A program made the position numbers and the translations under genes. Shown piece after piece: positions 10,568 to 21,301 of a stretch of 64,000 nucleotides of DNA (positions are counted from its first letter, which is position 1; each line of letters begins with the position of its first letter). Where the stretch lies: contig NC_091017.1 in NCBI RefSeq assembly GCF_041296385.1, forward strand, positions 78,607,055 through 78,671,054, in the 5' to 3' direction. Below the pieces are notes generated by a model. That model saw nothing but the letters and a program-made list of their open reading frames with translations, was not told the origin of the DNA and made no database searches. The DNA is from Aphelocoma coerulescens (lineage: Eukaryota > Chordata > Aves > Passeriformes > Corvidae).

Positions 10568-10651
10568 CATGTTGGAGGGAGGCTGCAGCACCAGCCGGGC
10601 TTGTTTTCTCCTCTGCTTCCTGTAGTAGCTCTCAAAGGTCTCCCGGGCACC
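10568..10651 (-). CDS. EXOC6B: EXOC6B internal coding exon, GARETFESYYRKQ segment
   Basis: Seen: 28 codons, phase 0 at both ends, beginning GARETFESYYRKQRRKQARL and ending VLQPPSNM. The acceptor is ctgttttccag and the donor is gtcagt. GARETF and QPPSNM are EXOC6B-type; EXOC6 has GDEETF and QPQSNM in the human protein as I recall it. The very basic RKQRRKQAR helix is a conserved Sec15 feature. This is the first exon of the compact seven-exon cluster, and only 132 bp of intron separates it from the next exon. Confidence 0.97.
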
Positions 10652-10715
10652 CTGGAAAACAGGGAAGGGTGGTTCCAGTCAGTAGGACGGGCATGAAGAG
10701 GTCACTTGCAATATA

Positions 10716-11300
10716 AATCATGGAATTGCTGAGGTTGGAAAAGCCCTCTGAGACCATGGAGTCCAACCATCCCCAGCCCTGCCCAGGCCAGCACTGCCCC
10801 GTGTCCCCAGTGCCACATCCACAGGGCTTTAAACCCCTCCAGGGATGGGGACTCCACCCCTGCCAGGCCTGGACAGCCCTTTCCAGGAAGGAATTTCCCC
10901 AATATCCACCCTGAGCCTGCCCTGGCCCAGCCTGAGGCCATTCCCTCTCCTCCTGTCCCTGTTCCCTGCCAGCAGAGCCCGACCCCCCCGGCTGCCCCCT
11001 CCTGTCAGGGACTTGTGCAGAGCCACAAGGTCCCCCCTGAGCCTCCTTTGCTCCAGCCTGAGCCCCTTCCCAGCTCCCTCAGGAATTCTCCAGCCCTTCC
11101 CAGCTCCCTCAGGAATTCTCCAGCCCCTTCCCAGCTCCCTCAGGAATTCTCCAGCCCCTTCCCAGCTCCGTTCCCTTCCCTGGACAGCTCCAGCCCCTCA
11201 GGGTCTCTCCAGAGCTGCCCCCAGCACTGGAGGTGCCCCAGCAGAGCCAGCCCAGGGGACGGGCACTGCCCTGGCCCTGCTGCCACCCCAGAGCTGGCAC
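10716..11300 (-). mobile_element. CR1 LINE, 5'-truncated (family B)
   Basis: A second CR1 family with 3' end tcatggaattgctgaggttgg. The body includes ccctcctgtcagggacttgt and ends near gccaccccagagctggcac. It starts 65 bases from the GARETF exon and contains an internal 30-bp triplication. Confidence 0.9.
11062..11156. repeat. 30-31 bp unit in three tandem copies inside CR1
   Basis: cttcccagctccctcaggaa followed by ttctccagcc occurs three times in a row. Sister CR1 copies (30350, 44325) carry it once, so the expansion happened after insertion. Confidence 0.92.
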
Positions 11301-11606
11301 ACTTAATATCCAACCCTGTGTTCCTCCAGCACATCTGTGGAACTTTCCTCCAAAATTCCATTCAAGTATCAGAGGATAAAGAGATTTTCTGAAAACACCG
11401 AGTCCGACCCCAACTGCTGAGGTCCAGGAACGTTCCATGCCCAGTTCCCAGTGTCGCTGGGCAGGTGTGGGATACAGAGGGATGTGTCCAGCTGCTTTCT
11501 GGACCATAATTTGGTCAAATATCGGATTTAATTATCCTGGGGCAGTGAAACAACCAATGATGGCGTCAGCAAAGAGCAAGGGGGGCCAAAGGACACCAAA
11601 CACACA

Positions 11607-11745
11607 AATGGAAGGAATCCAAGGCCAGGCTGGACACTGGGGCTTGGAACAGCCTGGGATAGCTGAAGGTGTCCCTGCCCATGGCAGGGGTGGCACTGGA
11701 TGGGCTTTAAGGTCCCTCCAACCAACCCACCGTGGGGTTCTGTGA
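11607..11745 (+). mobile_element. CR1 LINE 3' fragment (family A)
   Basis: From atccaaggccaggctggac to ttaaggtccctccaaccaac; plus-oriented 3' end. Confidence 0.85.
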
Positions 11746-12547
11746 GCTGCAGGACTGTCTGTGTGGGTGCAGCCCTCCAGGGACCGCTCTGCAGAGCTGG
11801 GAGGAACAAACTCCAGAGCGCCCTGCTCCAGCTCGGCTGGGGCTCGGAGCGCCCACAGGATTTCCACCCAACAGCTGAACCCCACGCTCCTTCCCATGGG
11901 CATCACCCCCGGGCTGGGCTCTGAACAGCCCCTCTGGGGTGGTTTTTGTACCCAACCAGGCTGCACCTCAGCATCCCAAGCCCTGAGATCCCCAAAATCC
12001 AAGGATCTGCAGTGCTCCAGCATCTGCCCCCCGCCCCAGCCCCCGGGCCATCAAAGCCTGGATGTTTTATCCCTGCCCGTTCCTCCCTCCTCCACACCCG
12101 CCCTGTTTCTGTCTGAAATTGGATCACAAACATTTGCAGGGAAGGGACAACGTCTTGCTTTGAACTGTTGGGAGCCAAGGGAGAGAGGGGGGAAAAAAAA
12201 AACCAAAAAAACAACAAAACACCAAAACTCCATCTCATTTAGAATTCACAAAACAAACAACATGCAGCAACAAATATCACCTGAGCGAGGCACCAGCTGT
12301 CAACCTGCTCCCCTCCAGAAAATGAACTCATTAAAAGCAAAACCTGATGGTAATTTAATGATTCTCCAGCTGTTGTGGCATTACACAACCAGGCTGCCTC
12401 GGGATGCCCTCAGCTACCGAGGGCTTGTGAGGAGCCATAGCCTGACTTGCTCCTTGCTCTCTCCAAGTGCAGCTCCAGGCCCCAGCAGGAATCAGCATCC
12501 TGGGGATGCGCCCAGAGCTCTCCCACCTAAATCTGCCCTTCCCACAG

Positions 12548-13030
12548 GGCCTAAAATCCGTCCCCAAAACGTTCTCAGGAGCTAAAATCAATCCAAAAAA
12601 CCTCCTCAGTGGCTAAAATCCATCCAAAAAAACTCCTCAGGGGCTAAAATCCATCCCTGAAACCTCCTGAGGGGCTAAAATCCATCCAAAAAACCTTCCC
12701 AGGGGCTAAAATCCATCCAAAAAGCTTCTCAGGGGCTAAAATCCATCCCCAAACGTTCTCAGGGGCTAAAATCCATCCCCAAACCTTCTCAGGGGCTAAA
12801 ATCCATCCCCAAAACGTTCTCAGGAGCTAAAATCCATCCAAAAAACCTTCTCAGGAGCTAAAATCCATCCCCAAAATCTTCTCAGCGCCAAAATCCATCC
12901 CAAAACATTCCCAGGGGCTAAAATCCATCCCAAAAACCTTCTCAGGGCTTAAATCCATCCCCAAACCTTTTCAGGGCCCAAAATCCATCCCCAAAACCTC
13001 CTCAGGGGCTAAAATCCATCCCCAAAACCT
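12548..13030. repeat. Minisatellite, 30-31 bp unit, about 16 copies
   Basis: Unit like ggggctaaaatccatcccca followed by aaaccttctca; copies differ at a few positions (aaaaaacc, ccaaacg). Confidence 0.95.
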
Positions 13031-13216
13031 CCCTGCTGCCTGCACGTGCACTGTGAAGGAATGTGGAGATTTAGAGTGTGTATTTTGTCCTCGAGTTGTG
13101 CTTTTCATCCCAGCTGAGATCAGCGGGGCTCAGGAGGAGCAGCTCCCGATCCGTGCCAGGCACATCCAGCCCCCCTGGCAAATCCGGATCATAAATCCCA
13201 GCTTTTCCCCGTAATC

Positions 13217-13239
13217 AGGTTCAGGATCATCCTGAACCT
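13217..13239. repeat. Perfect 23-bp palindrome
   Basis: Arms of 11 bases, aggttcaggat and atcctgaacct, around a single central c. The GGTTCA...TGAACC ends resemble an inverted pair of nuclear-receptor half-sites. Any role is inference. Confidence 0.6.
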
Positions 13240-14296
13240 ACGAGGAACTTGACATTTTATGAGAAATTTTAGAAGCAGAATCTGTGAACCAGCGTTTTTC
13301 TCTCTCAGCTCTTCCCAGCGCTCCCCAAAGCTGTTTCCCTCAGGGAAGGGAAGGACCCCGAGGCAGAAATCAGGGATCTACAGGTGACACCCAGACCGAG
13401 GAGGATTATTGCAGCTTTCATCAAGCCAAGAGATAAAAGTAGGTGACAGTGATACATGGAGTGATGAAATGATAAATTCCGAGCAGGGAGCTGTGATCTC
13501 CCTCTGAGCCCCTCTCCAAGGGCTGAAGTTGGTGATCCTCAGGATCCTGGTGTTGTCCATCTCCTCTCCACCACGGGAAAACCAAGGGAAAAGGGATTGT
13601 CCTGCTCCCACCCCACCACTGAGGGGACCAAACTAAAGGGATTTATTCAATTCTGCTGGGCCTCAGCTCTCCAAACCCTCACAAGAAGCACAACCTCCCC
13701 CGATCATCTCCATCCTCATCAACCCATCCCCAGTGCCATCACTGGCACCTTGGAGTGAAGCCACTCATTAAGCTGGAGGGAATTAATTAAATAATTGAAT
13801 TTCTGGGGCCAATTTAAAACTGAAGGGGTTTTTCTAACCATTTCTTTAATAAATGAACGTGTGGCACCATCAAAGGCAGGAGTACAGCGAGGTGGAGCCG
13901 CCACCACCACCAGCGCCATGGTTGGACACTCACACCAGAGAGCTCGTCTGGTTTTACACAGCCTCACCTGGAAATTAACGAGTCACTAATTAATTCATCA
14001 CTGAACTTGCAGGAGCTGTGATTTCCCCAAGGCTTTGTGGTGGCCTCGAGGACTTATTGGAATCTCCAAGAGCAGCTCATCAGAAGGGCTCAAACCAATC
14101 TTAAGAGCAGATTTTGAAGGTTTCTGCTGAGACCGCACCAAGTCCAGGCAGAGCTGGGATCACTCCCTCATCCTCCTGCTCACCCCACCCCACCCAAACT
14201 TCCTTCAGGAAAGAAAGGACAAGAAGCCTTCCCACACCTGGTTGTGCTTCCAGCACTTCCAGTGTCCCACCATGGCCGTGTCCTCCCCAGTTCCAC

Positions 14297-14768
14297 AGAA
14301 TTCCAGACTGGTTTGGGTGGGAAAGGACCTGAAAGATCATCTCATTCCATCCCTGCCATGGGCAGGGACACCTCCCACTATCCCAGGTGGATCCAAGCCC
14401 CAGTGTCCAGCCTGGCCTTGGGCACTGCCAGGGATCCAGGGGCAGCCCCAGCTGCTCTGGCAATTCCAGCCCAGCCCCTCCCCACCCTCCCAGGCAGCAA
14501 TTCCTTCCCAACATCCCAGCCCAAGCTCCCCTTTCCCACTGGGAAGCCATTCCCTGCCTCCTGGCCCTCCAGCCCTTGGCCCCAGTCCCTCTGCAGCTCT
14601 CCTGGAGCCCCTTTAGGCCCTGCAAGGGGCTCCCAGCTCTCCCTGGCTCCTTCCCTTCTCCAGGGGAACATTCCCAGCTCTCCCAGCCTGCCTCCAGAGC
14701 AGAGGGGCTCCAGCCCTGCAGCAGCTCCGGGGCCTCCTCTGGATTTGCTCCAGCAGCTCCCCACCATT
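14297..14768 (-). mobile_element. CR1 LINE, 5'-truncated (family A)
   Basis: 3' end at ttccagactggtttgggtgg; it extends to ctccagcagctccccacca, beyond the common breakpoint. Confidence 0.92.
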
Positions 14769-15875
14769 CCTGTGGTGAGTTTTTCCCACCAGCTCCTCAG
14801 GAGCGCCACAGGATGGGGGAGCTCCCCAGGTCCTGGGGCTCAGGGAAGAGGGAAGCCCGGGAACCACAATTCCCAACTCCATCACTCAGCTCCTTCACCA
14901 CGAGGACAAACCCCAAGCCAGGTTTCCATCCCTGTTTTACCAACGGCTTTGAGGAAGGTGAAGCGCCTGGACCAACTTCAGCACAATCTCTGGAAGTTAA
15001 AATTACTCTGGAATGACTTCCAGAGGAAAACTGTGTTTTCCACAGGCAGGAGAAGCTGAAGGGATCTGAGCTGGGCTGGAGATGCCACAGGAAGGCCTCA
15101 CCATAGCCTGACTCCCACCCTTGGCTGGATTCTCCTCAGCCTCGGAAGGTTTTGGATGCCACCTCCTCGTTCCAACCCAACAAACGGCTCGAACTGCAGC
15201 AGAAGGGAAGGAACAGCAAAGACCTTTGAAACCGTTCCCAAAAAAAAAAGAAAATCAGAGAATCCTATTCACATTTTAGCAGTTTCCTGAAAATTTATGG
15301 CCCAGGGACCTGCCAGCGTGACCAAAACCATCCCCTCCCACAGCACTGCTCCCCGGGTTTTCCTTCCCGAGCCGTTTTTGGCTGCCCCAGGAATCAGGGA
15401 CTCTCTCACAAGAGGTGACTCCGACTCCAAACTTGTCCTTCCCAAAGCCCCTCTCTTGACCCTGCTCCCATTTTTCATCCTCCCAGTTCCATCCCTTTCT
15501 CTTAAGTGCAATCCTCCCTCATCTCCCCAGATATTCTCATTGCTCCCACATGACATCCTCCTCAAAATGGAAAATATTTCTTCCTCTTCGTGGCAGTTGG
15601 AGCTCAGACCACCCAGTTTCCCACATTTGATCCATTTAGGACTATTCAGCTGCTCAGGTCTCCAGATAATCCATTACTCCTCTGAATCCCATGTCTGAAT
15701 CCTGTTTTCCTCTGGATAAAAAAACCCAAAAAAGCAAAAAACCAAACGAACACATCAACCACACCAAAAAGCTTCCAGAGCCAACCTCAAGACCCTGAGT
15801 CTTCCAGGCTACTCAGCTGAAACTCCAGGTAGGATTTGTGTTTTAGGGCTGCTCTTCTCTCACAGTCCAAGTGAG

Positions 15876-16106
15876 AGAACGAGAGGAAGCGACCTCTTGG
15901 GAAGGTTTAGGTTGGATATCAGGGAAAATTCCTCCTGGAAAGGGTGGTCAAGCATTGGAACTGCCCAGGGAGGTTTGGAGTCCCCATTCCTGGAGGGACT
16001 GAACAGCCCTGTGGATGTGGCACTTGGGGACACGGTCAGTGGTGGCCTTGGAACAGCTGGACCCGATCCTAGAGGGCTTTTCCAACCTCAGTGATTCCAT
16101 GGAATC
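15876..16106 (+). mobile_element. CR1 LINE 3' fragment (family B-like)
   Basis: Contains ggttggatatcagggaaaat and ends ctcagtgattccatggaatc, the plus-oriented 3' terminus. Confidence 0.85.
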
Positions 16107-17105
16107 CAGCACTGGTGCTGGCCAGAGAAGCAGCTCCTTTTCCATTCATCCCCTCGGTTTCAATTCCAGTTTCACCCAGCTCTCAACCCCTCTGAGGGAG
16201 CAGAGGAATCCAAAGCTGAGCTCCCAAAGTACCCATTCCTTGTAATCACCGGTCCAGGAAAAACCCTCAATAACACCTCATATTTGTAAAATTACCGGGC
16301 AGAACTTCCCTGCTCAAATTAGCCCCGGAGTTCACAGAGTTGGCAGGGAGAGGGGGATAATTACGAGCGGGGATGAACACCACAGAAGGGAAAACAGAGG
16401 ATAATCACAAGAAAGCAAAAACAGCAGCTGAACAAACCCAAAAATGTTTCGGGATTCGGGAGCAGCGCAGAGCTGAGAGCCAACCGAGCTGGGACTACAG
16501 CGGGAAAAATGTGCTCCCGGTTTTATTCTCCGGGAATCATTAAAATGCCCAGGGAAACGGGACTTGCAGAGTTTGGATGACAATGCTTTGGAGCACAGCT
16601 TCTCCTCACCTTGTGCACTTCATGTATTTCCCACCTGGATAACGCAGGATAGCCATAACCCAGCATTCCCGTGCAGGTATTAGTGCCTGAGCCATCCCAA
16701 ACCCTTCCCCATCTGGAACACCATTAATCATTCCCTAAAAATCAGTGAATCTCCTGAGCTCTTCCATTAAAATTCCATCCCAGCGACAGCAAGGAAGGGG
16801 GTGTGCTATGAGATCTGCTGGGAAGATTCCTCCTTGGAAAACCCAGGTCGTGCCAGTTTACCATGGATCTATTCACACCAGGGAAATAAATCCACAGAAT
16901 CCATGGAAACAGCCCAAATTCACCAGAACAGCCCAATTTTACATCCACTGGAGAAGGTTTCTGTACCCCCTGACTCACAGAGCAGCAAAGTCCCGTCATG
17001 CAGCTCTGGTTTAAATAATCAGGGACAAATCCAGCTCTAATTCCATGTTTGGAGAATCCTAAACCCAGCACCCACCTGGATTTATTCACGTAACAGCATT
17101 AAAAT

Positions 17106-17236
17106 CATGGAATTACAGAGTGGTTTGGGTTGGGAGGGACCTTAAATCCCACCCAGTGCCAGCCCTGCCATGGCAGGGACACCTCCCACTGTCCCAGGCT
17201 GCTCCCAGCCCGTGTCCAGCCTGGCCTGGGACAACC
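17106..17236 (-). mobile_element. CR1 LINE 3' fragment (family A)
   Basis: tcatggaattacagagtggt and then ttgggttgggagggacctta mark the inverted 3' end. It is cut near gcctggcctgggacaacc. Confidence 0.88.
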
Positions 17237-17667
17237 AGTAAAGCTTTCCATGAGGCCCACGACCAGCGGGATTGAGGAACAGGAATTCTGGGACCTGCTC
17301 CCTCCACGTTTTCACCAAAGACCTGCAGGAGCACTGGACAAGGCCTCTCCACTTTGGGGAATTTTCGCCCAAACTGGGTGAAAACTCAACAGAGTCAAGG
17401 CAGGGCCAACAGCTGGAGAGGTCTGGGCAGGCTGGAGGAGCAGCCCAACGTGGAGGAATCCAAAAGGACAAATTCCAAACGTCCCTCATGGAACAGGAGA
17501 AACCCTGAACGCCTCGCAATGACACCAACTGGGACCACTGCTTTGGGAGCTCCTCTGTGCATAAAGATGGGAATTCTGGGCAGACGGGAAGGTTTCCCAC
17601 AAGGAGAAGAATCAATATCCCTGAGATTGGCTCAGGTGGTCAGAGCAGGGTTTGATCCCTGCATATT

Positions 17668-17736
17668 CCCTTCAGAGCTGGACTCCATGACCCCTGTGGG
17701 TTCCTTCCAGCTCGGAATATCCCGTGATTCCATGAA
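17668..17736 (+). mobile_element. CR1 LINE 3'-end fragment (family C)
   Basis: gagctggactccatgacccc and then ttccttccagctcggaatat; ends gtgattccatga. Confidence 0.75.
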
Positions 17737-18439
17737 ACAGCACAAAGAATTCCCAAAGGTGGACCCGAATCTCCATCCTTGCAACCTTTCCAGGCCAGAG
17801 TGGACTAAGCCCTGAGAAACTCGGTCTGCCCTCCCAGCCCCAAGCAGGAGGTGAGATTGGAGCCCTCCTGAGGTCCCTTCCCACCCAGGTGGCCCCATCC
17901 CAGAGAACACCCTCTACAGCCAGAGCTCCCAGAGCCTCTGCGTATCCCCCACACCACTCATCTCCCAGCCTGGGCGCCAGGTGCCCTGATCACCAACCCT
18001 CTCCCACGTTCTCAGAGAAGGAAAGGCCAGATTTGAGGTCAGAATCCGATTTCTGGGGGGTTTTAGTCACAGTTTAGGCGATTCCAGTCTCGTTCCAACA
18101 AAAATCAGGATTTCCTTCCCTGACGTCGTGAGCAGAGCCCTGGGCTGTGCCACCCTCACCTGCCTGAGACAGCCCCAGCTCACGGCTTCATTTGAATTTG
18201 CCTGTGAGTGCCAAACAACTCTTAGCATCGTATCCACCCCAAATCCACTCCATTCCACTGGATCCCACCTCTACTCCCCTCTCACAATCCTGGAATTTCA
18301 TGGAAATACCCCCAACTCGACCCTGGTTGCTCAACAGCTCAGAGCAGCAGCTTGGATAGGACAGATCTCACCAAAAGCAGCACAGAAGCTTTAAAACCTT
18401 AAAAATCACTGGTTTTTTTTTTACCCCAAAATCAGCTGA

Positions 18440-18910
18440 AACAGGCAGGATTTTTAGGGAGAGATGATTGTCCAGCACTTCAACAAACACCAGGAGCTTC
18501 CCACCAGTGAGGAAGAAGCTGCCAAGAAAAGCAGCTCAGAAAATAATCCCGACATGCCCCGGAGATCTATGCAGATAAGAGAGCCCCGGTAGCCACTAAT
18601 GAGGCACAAAGAGTCCGACTCGTGAGCAGATGCTCCTCTTGGAAAACGTAAATATTCCCAAGAAATCTCACGGAGCGCATGGATGCTCGCAGGTGCTCGG
18701 CGGGGAAAGCTTTGCCGAGCTGGGATCAAACAGGAGGCTCCTGTTTGTTGACTGTAAACACCCCCTCGATACCGAAAACAAGGAGATGAAGCGGAGCAGG
18801 AGTTGCGTGGGGGGAAGAGAGAGTGGCTGGAAGAGGCCTCTCCTCCCAGCGGGCAGGGTTTGGGCTCGCTCCACCCAGCCCTGACCCCGACCTGTGGCCC
18901 GGATAAAGGA
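18440..18910. promoter_or_regulatory. Non-repetitive island with paired forkhead-like sites
   Basis: Free of repeats. It contains TGTTTGTTGAC (18742) followed directly by TGTAAACA (18753), two inverted forkhead-type motifs, in sequence richer in CpG than its surroundings. Candidate enhancer only. Confidence 0.25.
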
Positions 18911-19147
18911 ACAGCCATCCATTCCTTCTGCAGGGATTGAATCCCGAACTTCACAGGGAATTTCACCTTTCAGGTGCTTCAGGGCTTGTATCCAGCACCA
19001 GGGCATGGTTCCCCTCCTGATTTAACGGGCTCGGAGTCAAGCACTTAAAAATAAATTAACTGAGACCTGGTGAAGAGGAAGGAGGCCAAGAAGCACAGGC
19101 AAAGGTGATCCCAAAGGAAAGGAATCTGCAGAGGTCAGGAGAGGTGG

Positions 19148-19303
19148 TGGAGTCCCCATCCCAGGAAGTGCCCAAGGCCAGGCTGGACACTGGGGCTTGG
19201 AGCAGCCTGGGATAGTGGGAGGTGTCCCTGCCCATGGATGGGGTGGGAATGGGATGGGATCTAAGGTCCCTTTTAAGCCGAATCATTCCATGATTCCATG
19301 AAA
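19148..19303 (+). mobile_element. CR1 LINE 3' fragment (family A)
   Basis: From agtccccatcccaggaagtg to aatcattccatgattccatg, with an intact plus-oriented 3' end. Confidence 0.88.
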
Positions 19304-19620
19304 TGACCCCTAACCAAGAACCAGGCAGGGCCTCAGAAACCCCACCTGGAAAGGCCCATGGAAGATCCAGCTCTCCCTTCCTCTTTCCCCTCCTTGGCTT
19401 GGCAAATTAATTTAAAGCAAACTTTGAAAGCAACAAAAATTTACAAAGCAAAAGCAAGGGGAAAAAAAAAAGGGTTGAAATCTGGGTCCAACAAATTCAA
19501 CGCCCTCCCCAGCTCCACTGAGTCCGAGCTCCCGGCCAGGCCCGCTCGGGACAAGAGGGAACACACGGACAACAAGGAACACATGGACAAGGAACACATG
19601 GCAACCAAAACATCAGGGAA

Positions 19621-19770
19621 CTGTTTTAAACCCAGTTCTCTCCAGGGGGAATTGTTTCAAACCCGATTCTCTCTGGGGGAATTGTTTCAAACCCGATTCT
19701 CTCCGGGGGAATTGTTTCAAACCCGATTCTCTCCGGGGGAATTGTTTCAAACCCGATTCTCTCCGGGGGA
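19621..19770. repeat. Tandem repeat, exact 30-bp unit, 5 copies
   Basis: Unit attgtttcaaacccgattct ctccggggga; the last three copies are identical. As 30 is a multiple of three, several frames stay open, giving spurious ten-residue repeats such as GELFQTRFSP. Confidence 0.96.
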
Positions 19771-20968
19771 AGGTGCTGGAGGCTTTGCCTCGGCTCTGGG
19801 GCAGAAGCCACTGCTCGTCCCAGCCTCCTGGCACAGCCTCTCCCGCTCCCCGCCGGCCATGGAAGAGTTAACCATGAGGAAAAATAGGTGAGATTCCCCC
19901 TTTTCCCCCTTCCTCCGAGGCAGACACCCAACCCCTCCTCTCTGCTCCTTCCTCCCAGCAAACCAGGCCATTACCCCGGCCCAGAGCCGCAGCCCCATTG
20001 TTCCCAGCCCTGGATATGGAAAGCAATATCCATTTTCCATTTAGACCAGGGCAAAGCCTTTAATTTCAGCCTCCTGCCTGCAGCTGGAGTTCCCTTTTAA
20101 CTGCTGGGCCACAGGAGTGAAGACAGTTTTATATGGAGGGAAACGCTGCAAAGGCCACTTTAATATGGTCACATGTGGGACGGGGGGAGCCGTTCCGAGG
20201 GCCCGGTAATGAGGGGCAGCGGGATATTGCACTTCCCATCTGGCTGCTCTGCACAGCAGGGAAAAGGCTCTCCTGGCTTTTTAAGGACAGGCCCCACTGC
20301 AGTAAAACAAAACACACCAAACAAAAAAAAAGTAAATAAAAGAAAAATAACAAATAAAGCATGAGGAGGAGATGCCCTCTAATGTTCGAGCCCGGCAGCA
20401 CATCCATGGAACGGGGGGGGAAAATTGGGAGAGCGGGGCAGGGATGAGGGAAAGAACGGAGGTTTGGGATCGCCCCACAGCTGGGACAGGTCCCCCACAC
20501 GCTGAGGGGTGCCAGGGCTCAGCTCCTCGGCCATGGCCACCCGTGCTGGTGTTGGTGTGGCACCAGAGCGTGGCCCTGGAGTGACCCGGGAAGGTCCTTC
20601 CCGTCCCGTCCCGTCCCGGCTGCTGCCCCCACAGCTCCCGGAAAATCTGCCGGGAACAGATCAGGGAGCAGCGCTGGAAGAGGGAGAACAGCCTGATGAA
20701 GGAGCCTGGCTTTGGGAATCCAGCGTTAATCCATGGAATACCTTCCTAAAGGGCTCTTGGAGCAGCCGGGTCCTGCCGGAGCCTTCCCAGCTCTGTCTAA
20801 TTAAGCGTTAATTGACCTCTGCTTTGCACAACCTCTGACCCAGGGTTGGGATAGCAAAAGAGGAGTTTCCATCCCAACAGAGCATCCCAGGGATGCAAAG
20901 GGCTCGGATGGATCCCAGGGATGAGAAGGCTGGAGATGAGCTCACCTGGCTCCATCTGGAGCAGAAGC

Positions 20969-21106
20969 CAAGGTTGGACGAGGTGGGAATTCTGTCCCTG
21001 GGCCCCCTCAGGTGAGAGCCCACCTGCAGAGCTGCCCCAGCCCTGGGGCCAACAGCAGAAGGACGTGGAGCTGCTGGAGAGAGCCCAGAGGAGGCCCTGC
21101 TCAGGC
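20969..21106 (+). mobile_element. CR1 LINE internal fragment (family A, 5' part)
   Basis: Matches the distal part of the longest copies (gtgggaattctgtccctggg, agcagaaggacgtggagctg). It joins a family B copy in opposite orientation at about 21107. Confidence 0.82.
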
Positions 21107-21301
21107 CACCACTGCTCCACGTCCCCAGGTGCCACATCCACAGGGATTTTAAATCCCTCCACCCCTGCCCTGGGCAGTTCAAATGCTCGACCACCCTTAC
21201 CATGAAGGAATTCTTCCCAATATCCACCCTGAGCCTCCCCTGGCACAGCCTGAGGCTGTTTCTCCTCATCCTGTCCCTGTTCCCTGGAAGCACAGACTGA
21301 C
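21107..21301 (-). mobile_element. CR1 LINE internal fragment (family B)
   Basis: ccacatccacagggatttta ... cctgttccctggaagcacag is family B, inverted, lacking its 3' end. Confidence 0.82.

Noticed and set aside
19621..19770. Coding ten-residue repeat (GELFQTRFSP)
   Set aside because: An exact 30-bp tandem DNA repeat explains it; no flanking exon signals are present.
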